From contig CALSCQ010003197.1 of assembly GCA_943704525.1 (NCBI GenBank), positions 1 through 64,000 of the forward strand: 64,000 nucleotides of DNA. Direction: 5' to 3'. The DNA is from Pigoraptor vietnamica (lineage: Eukaryota; Opisthokonta; Filasterea). The stretch's first letter is position 1. Each line of letters opens with the position of its first letter. The translations under genes and the position numbers were made by a program. The notes beneath the pieces were generated by a model. That model did no database searches and was not told the origin of the DNA. It was given only the letters and a program-made list of their open reading frames with translations. Positions 21,102 through 32,748 of the stretch are shown piece by piece.

Positions 21102-22962
21102 TCAATGCCGCGGTCGGCCGTCCGACGGTCCTTCCTTCTGGAACACGAACACGCGATAGAACCCTGCGCACGCGGGCGTCGACATGAGGAGTGCTGCTCT
21201 TGCCACTACGTCAACAACGCACACCGCACAACCCATTGTCCCAACGAAAACAAGCAGTGGCTAGACGCACGTCGCACCCACCCGCGACCTCCCTCTCGTC
21301 GTCCGACAGCGGGTCGACGTTCATGCGCTGCCACAGGCTGCTTCCCTGGGACGAACGCCTCTCGCGCTCGGCGAACGCCAGGAAACCCTCGCACCGTTCG
21401 CGCAGCAGCCGCAGCCCGGCCCTGCGCCCGACCTGCTCCAGCAGCTCCAGCGGCACGACATACTCGGGACAGTCGTCGATCGCATCCTCCAACATGAAGA
21501 AATACTTGACGCCAAATGCCGGCGCTTCGCTGGCGGCCGGGACGCGCTCAAAGCGCACGCTGCATATCGAGTTGCCAAACGACCCCTTTCCCGTCTCCGC
21601 CTCCGCCTTGCGCGCGCGTTCGAGCAGTGCCTCAGCGCACGTGACCGTGCCCACAAAGTAGGCGCCGGGACGCAGACGCTCGCCGGCATTGCGGAGGGCC
21701 ATTTCGGCGCGCTCCTGGGACTCAAACGAATAGTGCAGCGCAAACTGGCAGCACGCGACGTCAAAGTCGCGCGGGTTCTGTCGGTCGCCGTCGTACGCCG
21801 GCGTGAAGAGCGGCGCACCGAAGCAGTCGGCGACAAAGAAGCGGGCGAAGAATGGCATGCGGCGTCCGTTTCCGTGCTGTCCCTGTCCCTCGTACCGCTG
21901 CCTGAGGCACGCGCACGCACGGCAATTCAGCACGTGCAAGAAAGATGGGCACACATATCGAAAAGCACGTAGAAAAAAGTGCACAACATGAACACGTCGC
22001 ACGTGTGAGCACCTGCAGTCCTCGATTGAGTTGGCGGCGACGTCGAACCCGACGAGCGAGCGAATGCGGCCGATTCGGTACTTTTGCAAGTCGCCGCCCT
22101 TTCCGCAGCACATGTCGAGAACAGACGCGCCCTCGGGCATGTAGCGCTGCAGGAGCATGCTGCGAGGGCATCGAGTGTCACGGGTGCTGAGTGGCGTGGC
22201 AATTATAACGGTAATCGAATGGAGTTTAGGAGAGGGACAGAGATGCAAAGCGCGATGGGCTCAGCTCGCGTACCTCTTTGTCCAGTTGTTGAAGCTGCGC
22301 AGGTGTATGATCGCACTCTGACGGCGCGCATCCACACCTCGGTCCTCGCGGGCGTTGTAGTGACTAGCCACGACAGCAGCGCTCACGTGCACGCCGTTGT
22401 GCGTGTCGCCAGAGGGCGGATGCGACGAACCCCACGTCGACCGCTCACGATCGTCGCCGCCGGCAGGACGTCGGTGCGCGCTTGCGACTCCATCGTGCGA
22501 CGACGCCAGCATGCGTCGCTCGCCCCCATCTGTCCTCCTATCGGCATAGATGCCGTCCGACGGAGGATTGGTTGACGCGAGCGTGCGGCGTTCCCTGTCG
22601 TCCGCCCGTCGCTCGCCACCGTCGCGAGGGCCGTCAAAAGACGCCAGCGTGCGCCGCTCTCCGCCAACAGCCCTCCCATCGCGGCGGTCGTAAGGGGCTT
22701 GGAACGAAGCCAGTGACCTCCTCTCGCCGTGCCTGTTATCGCTGATTGCATCCGATTGCGTAGAGTGCGCCGGTTGTGTCACGCGCGGATGGGCGTCCTC
22801 TGCGCGTTGCCGCTTCGCATCCATGCCGACGTCCTCCTCAACCCAACAAATGGAGTCCACGTCCGCTCGCTTGCGCTTGTGCGCATCGCCGGCGTCGGTT
22901 GCCGCGGGTGCGGGATCCCCAGCGGCGGACATGAGATTTCCAGCTTTCTTACACAATTTCAT
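21102..22962 (-). CDS. RNMT: mRNA cap guanine-N7 methyltransferase
   Basis: Methylates the cap guanosine N7 using SAM. Exons 22962-22274, 22159-22013, 21901-21282 and 21163-21102 join in phase to 505 aa; a later Met at 22932 is an alternative start. Recognition motifs: HLRSFNNWTK joined to SMLLQRYMPEG, VLDMCCGKGGDLQKY (SAM site), IEDCRQRYEG formed across a splice junction, FDVACCQFALHYSFES, GAYFVGTVT, FGNSICSVRF, the ECPEY-like motif here as DDCPEYVVPL, and the terminal exon GFYRVFVFQKEG, which matches family C-termini. The N-terminal 230 residues are disordered and carry five copies of [G/R]ERR-x-LAS. Human RNMT is 476 aa, so the catalytic core is normal and the extension is lineage-specific. 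Confidence 0.92.
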
Positions 22963-23109
22963 GACAAGACACAAGACGACACCCTCGCGCAATTCCAATT
23001 CTAGGCGACGACAACGACAGACCACAAAAGAAAAAAAAGTGAAAAGGTTCCGAACGATTGTCCCTCAAAAGACATGCAGATTTTTAAAACTGCCGACTCA
23101 GAGATGTAA

Positions 23110-23131
23110 TCCCTAACCCTAACCCTAACCC
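23110..23131 (+). repeat. Interstitial telomere-type repeat
   Basis: Three perfect CCCTAA units followed by CCCT, lying between the RNMT 5' end and the RPN2 3' end. On the RNMT sense strand this reads TTAGGG. A degenerate relative (ctaaccctgacccatacctaacccc) sits near 21020, beyond the other end of the RNMT gene. Confidence 0.9.
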
Positions 23132-23218
23132 TCTTTACATTATGGGCTAACCGGTTGTTGTTCTTTCAAGTTTCACTATAGCGCCGAGACGACCCGTTCA
23201 CGCACGCAACGCGCCGCT

Positions 23219-26008
23219 TCACGCCAACCGCTGCGCATGCTCGTTGAGCGCCTTGTTGCCGGCGAGGAACGTGACCACGCCCACGGCGGCAAGGTAGCCG
23301 AGCGTCTCGAAAATGTTGAGGCACAGCCAGAACAGAGCGAGGATGGCGAGGATCGCACCAATGCCGATGTGGAAGACGAGCGTCGCGGGAGAGAAGCTCA
23401 TGTTCGAAATGTTGGCGCCGAGGCCGCCCCACTGCGCGCACGATCCACATGGTTTTCTTAGAAGACTTGAAAGCATTGAACGCGAGATCAACGTGCACGG
23501 AGTGCAACGATAGCGGGGGAGGAAAGGCGGGCGGACGCAACATGCAAGCAAACAACAGTACAGTCCGCGCACGCACCAGCACGAGGAGGACGAGGAAGGG
23601 CGAGAGAACGACGGCCGTGAAGGCGAGCGACAGAACCGGCGGCGGGCGCTTCTCAGGCTCGCGGAAGAGGTGCGTAATCGTGGGCTTGGGACCAAAGTGG
23701 GCAACCGGCGCGGCAACCGCCTGGGCCGTGCGCAGCGCAACCGTCGCCGCGTTGAACGAGATGGGGACGTCGAGAACGGCGTCTCCGACAATGATTTCCA
23801 CGTTGAAATCGCCGGCATTCGTGCCGAGCTTCTCAGCGAGCGCCGAGGCATCCTGCAGCACACACGCGCGCGTGAGAGACTGAATTTGATGATTGGAAAA
23901 ACACACACACTGCCGTCATCGATGGAGATGGCGCTTGTGTGATGGGGACAGCGCTTGCGTTGCGTTGACGAGAGCACACGCAACAAAGGGGCGGAATTTG
24001 CGTCACACCGACAAATGCACGTCTCTCACACCCACCACCGTGAGCGTCGAGAGGCCCGTGCTCGGCGCCGTGTCCGTCGGGTACACGGCCTGGTGCTTGC
24101 CGTCGCTCGAGGCGAAGCGCACAAAGATCTGCTGCGCGCCAAACGCATCGCCCGACTCAGCGTCGCGGACCTTCAGCCTGATGACAATTCGCTGGTGCTC
24201 GTCGGCAGAGAGTGCCGCAGAGAGGCGCTCGGGGTAGGAGATCCTAATGGCGCAGCGCGGTGTGAGCATCACGCGAGTCACACAATAACAAACGGATGAG
24301 CACACTCAAGACGAAATGGCGCAAGCGCAAGACGGGAATATACGTTTCACGAAGTGAGAGAGTGTAAAATGGATTCCATGAACCTCCTATGCGCCAGCCA
24401 GCACAGTGAATAGCACGACCGCGCACACCCACTTCTGTCCCTTCGGCGCGAGGTTCGAGTTCTTGTCCTGCACCGCAATCTCGGCCTCGGCAATCGTCGC
24501 AGTGCCGGCCACCTTCAGCGCCATCGTCGCCGTCGTCTGGATAATGTTCTTCGCGCCCGTCGACTTGGCAGCGACGTCGGCGTTGTACACGCCCTTGTGC
24601 GCCTTGAGCGCGTGAACGTTCAGGCCAAACACACCGGGCTGTCCCGCGACGGCGCCGAGCCCGCGGTTCGTCGCCAGCTGGATGCCGTCCGCGTTCTCGG
24701 CACGCACGAGAATCACCGCAATACCAGACAGAGCCCCGCCGAGCACATTCGTAGCAGCCACCTGCAGTTGTGGGACGGCAAAAAGTTGAGCACCGTCGTT
24801 TCTCTTCCTCATGCCCACCGAAGAAAACGCGATAATGCAAACGCTAGAAAAGCTTTGGGCTCAACAGTAGAGACGCAAGGGCACATCGCGCACCTTGAAC
24901 TCCGGCTTGGCGGACGTGACTGTCGTCTGGACGGGGATGAGCGAGATCGGAATGTGGAACTCGTTCTGCGCAAACACGGCGAGCGCCGTCACGACCTCGT
25001 ACGCGTCCGCGACGTTGTCGAAAAACTTGCTCTGAAGGAGGTACGACGCGAGCTTGTTCGCCTGGGGCTGCGCGAAGAAGAGGCATGAGCGCTCAGCACC
25101 AATACTTCGACAGTTGGATTGAGCCAACTCCCCGTCCCCTCAACACGTGTCAATTCACTTGCCTCATTCACAACGGGTGCGGCCTTTCGGGCGGCGGCGA
25201 GCGCATACACGCCGCGGACAAACGCGGCCGTCGACGCGAGGCCCTCGCTAAACGCGATCGAGCGCTCCGATTCCTCGCCCTGCGCAAGCACGTCCTCGGC
25301 GTACTCGGCCATGCGGCGGAGAACGGTGGCGTCAGCACCCCCAGCGGCAGCCGCGGAGAAGGCAAGGGACGCGCGCAGCGACTGCGAGGCCTCGGCGTTC
25401 TTGGAGAGCTGCGGAGACGGCATCACATGCAAAGTGACGTCAGCTTACGAGAAGATAACGTGAGGTATGCTCGACATCTATAACGCACCTTCGTGATGGC
25501 AGGGGCGGCGTCGAACGTGGCCCCAATGGCCTTGAGACCCAGCACGCCATATGCAACGTCGACGTCGTCGGCTGAGGCGAGGGCATCGCGAAGCACCTTC
25601 TCCGACTGCGCATTGAAGCCGGCGCCGCACGCGAGCGTGGCAAACGCCGACGCGGCATGGTACGCCTCCGCGGGAGTCGATGCAGCGCGTCCCTTCACAT
25701 AGGAGCACGCGCCGTTCACGTTGCTCACGGAAGCGCCCAGCGCCTTGAGGCCAGCGGACGCGTGGTGGGCCGATGCAAGGTCGGCATAGCTGCCATCAGA
25801 CTTCTGCGCCGACTGGAAGAGGGACGTCGCACGCGCCACGTCCGCGGGACCGAACACATCGGAGAGAGAGGCAGCCGTCGCAAGGAACATAAGGACGGCA
25901 AGAGCGCCAACGAGGCGCACCGACGACGCTGTTGAGGACCATCAGATTGCAAACGTCAGCAGTTCATCCCGGCACCAACAGTCAAAGCGAACGAAGATGC
26001 TTACCCAT
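23219..26008 (-). CDS. RPN2: Ribophorin II, oligosaccharyltransferase subunit
   Basis: Subunit of the ER oligosaccharyltransferase (yeast Swp1). Eight exons: 26008-26005 (ATGG only), 25928-25489, 25408-25163, 25067-24894, 24761-24433, 24243-24036, 23852-23577 and 23431-23219, giving 629 aa against 631 in human. The start exon joins to give MASSVRLVGALAVLMFLATA, a good signal peptide. The lumenal part is alanine-rich. The C-terminal membrane region is diagnostic: PKPTITHLFREPEKRPP, LSLAFTAVVLSPFLVLLVL, LGANISNMSFSP and FHIGIGAILAILALFWLCLN, then TFLAGNKAL. Intron 3 appears to be GC-AG (GAG|GCAAGT). The gene is divergent from the mitochondrial carrier gene. Confidence 0.93.
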
Positions 26009-26771
26009 TCTGTGTAGCAAGAGAACGCGACACGAGAGAGCTGCTGTTGCTGTCATTATTTGAACTACTCTAGACACATCAAGTAGGTGACGCAGGAACA
26101 TACACATTACATTACACACACACGCTCAAGCCAGCCACATCAGCTGTTCATGTTGATAATTGGAAATGTGGAATTCTTTTACAGAAAATCTGCTCTAAAA
26201 TCAGTCTAATGGACCGAGCGAGTCTGCCGCCACATGGCTGGCTCGAAAATTCTAAATAAAAGCCAGATGTTACTTTCTATACTTTATCGGGTCTGTTACG
26301 CTTTTAAACTCCATATATGTATTATTTCGAAACCTTTTCCCCATATTTGTTCTTAAAACAGTTGTCCGATTCTATTTTAAGACCTCGGTCACCTCATCAT
26401 CGTCACCCGCATGTGCCGTGCGCGATGTTGCTGGGAATTCAAATTAGAGAGAATCAGAGTTTCGTGCGTGCAGCACGCAAACCCAGCACACATTCTCTGT
26501 GCTATACTACCTGTCCTCGTGTTGTACGCTCCGAGTCCGTGATCTGCTCAGTGTGCCTTTCACTCTCGCGGAACATTCGTTTCGCGATTATCGGCGTCCG
26601 TGGCTGTGGCTTTGCGCGCGTTTCCTTCCATGTGAGGCGTCCCGCTCCACGCGGCGGCCGCACTTCTGCAGCGACACGTCTCAGAGCGAAAGGAATGCGT
26701 GCGTAGGGTCCTGCGGCGCGTCCGTTGACGACGATTGCGCCGCCACTCTCAACATATTGATTGTCGCGAGA
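26009..26771. promoter_or_regulatory. Divergent RPN2/carrier promoter with AT-rich island
   Basis: The 760 bp between the two ATGs contain an AT-rich block at about 26050-26450, in sharp contrast to the GC-rich surroundings. It includes TATA-like stretches (aaattctaaataaaag, ccatatatgtattattt). No gene is supported inside. It could be a promoter or replication-type region, or the remnant of an insertion. Confidence 0.55.
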
Positions 26772-28652
26772 ATGGGCGTTCTTGGGGCAGACAGAGCAAA
26801 CTCGCGGGTGCTTCCCGCGAATGCCCTGCACACACGCTCGCCCTTTACGAGCGGCGTCGGTCCATCGCAAGTTTGGCCGCGATCGGCGGGCTATAATGGC
26901 CAATGGCGGTCGTTTGCGAGTGCGCCATCAAGTGGCAACGGGGCGAATAAGATGCGCCTAGGACGCGGTGCGACGTTGGGATTGGGTCTGGCGGTGCTAG
27001 GACTCACCTCGGCGGGCGCCGGATATTACCTTCGGGGGCCTGGGTTCGCAGGCGAAGGTATGTGCGATGGGAGCTATTGCGTTATCACTTCGCGTAATTG
27101 CGAGTTGTTGGGCTGATGGTGAGGTGGCTGGTCGCAGCGCTGGAATTCATCAAGTCGCCACCGGCTGAGTCGATCAAGACGGTCAAGTACCTCATCGCGG
27201 GTGGCGTGGCAGGCGCCGTTTCGCGAACGGTTGTGTCGCCGCTGGAGCGACTCAAGATTCTCTTTCAGGTTCGACATGTGCGGCACATCTCATGTAGCTC
27301 TGTTGTGTGCCATCTCTCCGTTTCAGAAATGCGCGCGTGTTTGCGTATGAGTATGTTCTACGCTTCCGCATTCTCACGAAACGACAACACGCGCGCAGAT
27401 TCAGACGGGCTTTGGCACGAACGTGCAGTACAACGGCGTCCTTCCCGCGCTCGCCAAGATCTTCCGCGAGGAGGGCATCGTGGGCTTTTTCAAGGGCAAC
27501 GGGACGAATGTTATCCGGATGGTGCCTTACTCGGCCGTCCAGTTTGCGTCGTACGAGCAGTACAAGAAGGTGCGTGTGCATTCTGAGCGTCGGTTTCGCA
27601 ATATTTGCGTCAGTGCTCGCCACACGTGCGCGCTCACCTGTCCCCTTTCTCACGTACTGACTCGGCTACATGAATTCTGTGCGCCCATTCGGGAAGGCGT
27701 TGGATCGAAATTGGGCTCGCGCGCATGAGTTTGACTGACGGCGCCCCACTCTTTTTTGTTCCAGCTGATGCTCTTAATTCCGCCTGTGGCCGACGAGCTG
27801 ACGACATTGCGGCGATTGACGGCCGGCGCAATGGCGGGCATCACGTCCGTCATCGTGACGTACCCGCTCGATCTGATCCGCACCCGGCTGAGTGCGCAGG
27901 GCGAAGGCGCCGACCGCAAGTACCTCGGCATCTCGCACGCGTATCGGACGATCATGCGAGAAGAGGGCGGGTGGCTGTCCGGGTCCCTCTACCGTGGCCT
28001 CTCGCCGACATTAATGGTACGCCTTGGTGCTCGCCTTCCTTCTTACGTGTCATACATGCACATTGTTCGTTTCGCGCGTGTGCTTTTGCAATCTGGGTTG
28101 TCTGACATTGTCCTGTACACGTGCGCAGGGCGTCGCGCCGTACGTCGCGCTGAACTTTACTTGCTACGAGCTGCTCAAGAAGCGCATCGTGGAACTTGGT
28201 ATTGGCCTTGCGAATCCCGGGCCGAGGGCACCCGCGCGTGCGGGCGAGTCGAAGGGAGAGGAGCTGTCGGTGCCGACGAGGCTCATGTGCGGCGCGCTCG
28301 CAGGCGCAATCGCGCAAACTGGTGGGTTGTGGAGGTGCTCCAGCGTATTGTCTGCCTGCGCGACAGTTGTGTTCCGAATGGTTTGCTGTTCTGTTGCACA
28401 ACGCTAAATTGCGCGCGCACGTTGCGACTCGCAGCGACATATCCCCTGGACCTCGTGCGACGGCGCATGCAGATGAAGGGCTGCTCGGCGGACTTTGCCT
28501 ACGCGTCGACGCTGGACGCATTCCGCCAAATACTTCGCAAGGAGGGCGTGTATGGGCTGTACAGGGGCATGTTGCCCAACTGCCTCAAGGTGGCGCCCTC
28601 GATCAGCATCAGCTTTGTGACGTACGAATTCGTCAAGAAGATCCTCGTGTAA
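26772..28652 (+). CDS. Mitochondrial carrier, adenine nucleotide/CoA type
   Basis: Six-helix SLC25-family inner-membrane transporter. Exons 26772-27057, 27138-27268, 27399-27569, 27765-28016, 28129-28321 and 28435-28652 give 416 aa. The three signature motifs are [22 protein letters not shown] and [11 protein letters not shown] (the last formed across a splice), with [20 protein letters not shown] and [20 protein letters not shown] after repeats 1 and 3. This wording is closest to the SLC25A16/A42/Leu5 and plant ADNT group that moves CoA or adenine nucleotides; the substrate is inference. Unusual for carriers, about 95 residues precede repeat 1. They hold an Arg/Ser-rich presequence-like stretch ([11 protein letters not shown]) and a hydrophobic helix ([19 protein letters not shown]). 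The first ATG at 26772 was chosen; MRLGRGAT is an alternative. Confidence 0.87.
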
Positions 28653-28918
28653 AGCGTAGCAGCAGCAACGCGCGAGCGTTAAGGGGAGAGAGATATGGCT
28701 GGATTGACCCGTGGGATGCGGCCGCCGCTGGTTATCGGGGGCCCGTCCTGCGTTGTGGCGTGTGCGTGCGCGAAAACTAAAGTGCACACGTTATGTAAGG
28801 GCGCAAATAGCATTTGTGTTGTTCTTTGGTGCCGGTCTATCGAAAGCGTGTGAACGAAGCGATTGGTTATGACTCTTCTATTCACATGTGGTCCTCATGC
28901 ACACGGAACACGAGCGAG

Positions 28919-31629
28919 TCAGAACACTCCGACTTTTCGCTGCACCAGCGCTAAGCACAACCGACGGCAAAACGCAGCATACGCGCGGACGCAGACAAAC
29001 GCGCAACGCTTGACGCTCGAAACTGCAGTGTTTCTTGACAACCCTCTCGTCACTGGATGAATGCGTCGGGCGGCAACGAATCCTACAAGTGTTTCGTGTT
29101 TTGTGAACGGGCAGTGAGAAAAAAGAGTCAGGGACGGCAACTGCACTCGGGCCGCGTTGAAATCGCACCTTTCGCTCGAGGAACAGCTGCTGGGCGCGCT
29201 CCGCATTCCACTCGGCCAACTCGAGGCACTGCTGTGAGAACGACAGCGTCATCCGCGTCAAAGCCGACATTTGTTGCACAAGCAACTGCGAGATAAAAGG
29301 CAAAGTATAAGTACACGCAATTTGCATTCGAGTTGCATTCGCAAAGCGCCACAATTACTAGCGTGTCGCAAGAGCTAGAACGCGGACAAAACACGTGCCT
29401 CCCTCTTGCGCGAGCGCGCACACACACGCACGCACAACACATACATAACGCACATACACACAACATACCTGCTGCTCGGGCGAGAGGGCCATCACAGCCA
29501 TTGCTTGCGGCGCAAACTCGCCGTCGGAGGAAGGCGGCGCATAATCGGTGAGCGTCAACTGATCACTCACGATCGATAGCGCCCAGCCATCCGGGTTGGG
29601 CCTGGGCGAACGAAAATGACTGTTAGACGCCACTGCGGCATGAGAGAAGCGCCAATTCGTCCATTCCGATTAACACGATATTGGGAGCTCGGTGTGCGAT
29701 ACTTACTGTGCGGGGCGCACAAGAAAGGTTCGGTTGAAGGAGCGCGTCAGAGGTGGGGCATTCGGCGCCTTCGGTACTGCGCACAATAGTGCGAGGCACA
29801 CGTTGAGCTGAGCTCGCCTCCCTTCGCCATACATACGCGCGCACGTGCATCCACAAGCACTTACCCTCCACAAAGTCGCCGTGCACACATATTGTCATGA
29901 GGTTCTCTCCGCAAATGAACGCGTCCACCTTGAAGCCGTGCACATTGTGCGACGTCGCAGGCAGCGCGAGGAGCGCCGTGCCCACAGCCGCCATACCGAG
30001 CTGCAGCCGCTCGCCCCGCTTCCGCGTGTCCTTCAACGACTTCATGTTGCGACTCACTGGAACATACTCGCCGATCGTTGACCGGCCACCACCACCGCCA
30101 CGGCCGCCCCGTCCACCGCCGCGACCACCACGTCCAGACACCTGCGTCCAGCCACCCTCGTTGCTGCCGTCGCCCCTCGCAAAGGCGCTCAGGGAGAAGA
30201 CGCAGTTTTGGGAATACGCAGCGCCGAGCAGGACGCGGTTCGAATCGTACGCCTGGTAGTACTTTTGCAGGAAGCCAAGCACCATGTCGCGCGTGTTGGC
30301 GTCGGGAAAATACGAGCCCTGCGCCTGCAGCAGCTGCGCGTCGGCCGACGACGGCGCGCCCGCAAACGCCAACGCGGGCGGAAGGTCCTCGCCGTCCAGC
30401 CTCTTGAGCGTCGGAAAGGGAGCGCGCACCTGCAGCCTGTAGGTGGCCAGGTCGTTGGCGCGGTCCCTTAGCGGGTTCTCGGCGAGCACGAGCTCCTGCA
30501 GCTGCTTGAAGCCCCCGATGTGCTGCAGTTCCTTCGCGCTCGCGAGGTCGTTTTTGCGCAGCGACAGGCAGAGGAGCCCGGGCGCGGCCGTGGGAAGCGT
30601 GGCAAAGGGCGCGAGTGACTTGATGCGGTTGTCCGACAGGTCGATCTGCGCAAGGTTGGGCACGGCCGCGCCGATCATCCGCACAATCATGCGCACCGTC
30701 TCGGCATCGTTGAGGTCGATGCGGGCGCCTTGGATCTTGTTGAAGACGCGCGAGAGATCGAGCGTGTTGTTCTCCATGTCGTACTTGCTCCCGAGAAAGT
30801 TCCGAAGCTTGTCCTCAAACGACAGCCCGGCGTCCGACGGCGCGCCGCTCCGCGTGGCCAGGTCGTCCATCAGCTTGATCGGCAGCACGCGGTTGTCCGC
30901 CTGCACGGACCCGAGCTCTGCGATCGCCACCGCCGCCGCCGCCGTGCTGACGGTCAGAATGACGGCGTTGTCGTCCTTTGTCTTTCGGATGTTCGTCACT
31001 TCCACCGGCTGCGAGAGAAGCCCCACCACGTGCGTCGACACCGCCTCGGCAGATAGCCCTTCCGCTCCGGAGATCAGCACGCGGAACTCGTTGCCGTGTT
31101 TCCCACCGGCGGGTTTCTTGCCCGAAGCCCCGCCTCGTTTTCCGTTAGCGCCCCCTCCGCGCTTCGTGCCAGAAGACCCCATCACCCTGCGGACCACTAC
31201 GTCCCGCCCGCGAGAAGAGAGCGAGGCCGACCCGCGAATGGCGCGCCCAGAGGCGCCGCCGAGCCGGGACGCAATCATGCCGGCGCCGCCCACAGGCTTA
31301 ACCCTCGGAACGAACGAGCGCGTCGACTGTTCGCTCGCGCCCATCTCCACATCGCCGTCGGCATTGACCCCTCCGTCCGACTTGCGGCCGCTGCAGGCAA
31401 AACACGCACCCTCTCTTATAAGAAGAGATCCACTCGAGTCACAACGATAAATCCGCTGAAAGAATAGAGTCAATGGGAACACAGGATTCGAGACATATTA
31501 ATGCTCGAATGCTTGACAGTTCCCAGCGCACACGCACCCTCGCGTTGACGGCGCGCCTCTTCGCCCGCGCGGACCGCCGGGTCCTTTGGATCCCTTCGCC
31601 CGCCACGCAACTTTGGTGCGGTCGCCCAT
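28919..31629 (-). CDS. NXF1: mRNA export receptor NXF1/TAP/Mex67
   Basis: Carries mRNPs through nuclear pores. Exons 31629-31538, 31390-29865, 29776-29707, 29601-29469 and 29285 to about 29169 join in phase. The final short exon is unresolved; 28939-28919 is one option, and reading on without splicing is another. Parts: an RG-rich N-terminus; a divergent RRM (about FRVLISGAEGLS to PIKLMDDLA); leucine-rich repeats (NLAQIDLSDNRIKSL, LLCLSLRKNDLAS, LQELVLAENPL); an NTF2-like domain (DMVLGFLQKYYQAYDSN, SRNMKSLKD, ATSHNVHGFKVDAF, LTRSFNRTFLVRPA); and a TAP-C/UBA domain (CLELAEWNAERAQQLFLERK). Total is about 650 aa, close to human 619. An RGG box is inserted inside the NTF2-like domain. The gene is head-to-head with the cyclin gene. 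Confidence 0.9.
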
Positions 31630-32111
31630 GTCCGCAGCTGCCCCTAGGGGGCGCCGGTCGACTGTGCGCGAGCGCGGGAGTTTGTCGATTTACTCAGGTG
31701 GATTTGGAGTGGAGGGGATGCGCTTGAGACCTTTGCGCAATAGAAGAGACAGCAAAATGCATGCACTCGCAAGAACAGCGCAAGGGCGAAAGTGAGAGGA
31801 AAGTACAGCTGAAGAGCGAACTTCGAGACGTCGAACACAAAAATTGACAGGCTGCGTGCATCAGAGTGACGGTGTGCTGACGTCATGCACGTGACCTTCC
31901 CCATGGCCCGTCAGCTGTCGCTCTCTTTCTTCTCCGGTTTGTCTCTATAAAAGTTCCGTGTGGCCTTTTGCTCTCTTTCCGAATGCAATAACGACGGTAT
32001 TCCTCGGCGTGTGTTTGCTTCTGGCCGCCGTTCGATCGTTATTCATTCACAACACACGCTTGCCCTTAATTCGCTTGAGTGTGGGCTGCTGAGACTTTTG
32101 CTTCGGGCGCA
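31630..32111. promoter_or_regulatory. Divergent NXF1/cyclin promoter
   Basis: 482 bp lie between the NXF1 and cyclin ATGs. It contains a TATA-like box, tctataaaag at 31943-31952, about 160 bp before the cyclin ATG, and a combined TGACGTCA/CACGTG element at 31878-31893. Confidence 0.65.
31878..31893. promoter_or_regulatory. CRE palindrome plus E-box
   Basis: TGACGTCA (31878-31885) is followed two bases later by CACGTG (31888-31893). These are classic bZIP and bHLH binding cores. The same pair of motifs recurs in the TFIIIC/ABCC divergent promoter. Confidence 0.55.
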
Positions 32112-32654
32112 ATGGCCACAATGGCCTCCGCCGCGGACGCAGACGAGCACCGTCGGCGCGAGGAGGCGGCGCAGGCGGCAAGGGATCGCGAGAACTGGCG
32201 CGTGGAAGTGAGACAGAGCCTTCTCTCGAACCGATGGATTTTCACAAAAGAGGTGTGTGTGTCACCATCCTCGATGTCGTACGTGTGGTTGTGCGGGGGA
32301 GGGGGAGAAGGGAGTCTTGGCGGCGTTGGTGCGTGTGGCGCCGATGTAAGTGTTGCGAACATCACATGCGACTGTTTCGTGCCGGTGTTAAGCGTGAATT
32401 TCTGTGTCAGGAAATCGAGAACAGTCCCTCGCGGCGCGATGGCATCACGTCGGACATGGAGCGTTACTACCGCCTCGAAGGGACACACTTTATGGGCGAG
32501 ATTGCGCGCAAGCTGAAGATGTCTCAGCTGGCCCTCGCGACGTCGGTCGTGTTCTTTCAGCGGTTTTACTTTTATCAGTCGTTCAAGGTTTTCAATCCCT
32601 ATGCCATGGCGCGTTGCTGCTTGTTGCTCGGCGGAAAGGTGCGAGTCGTTAAGC

Positions 32655-32748
<94 letters not shown>

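Noticed and set aside
30230-30260. tRNA B-box-like ggttcgaatc
   Set aside because: Inside an NXF1 exon; no matching acceptor stem or A-box. Similar GTTCGA hits in other exons were also dismissed.
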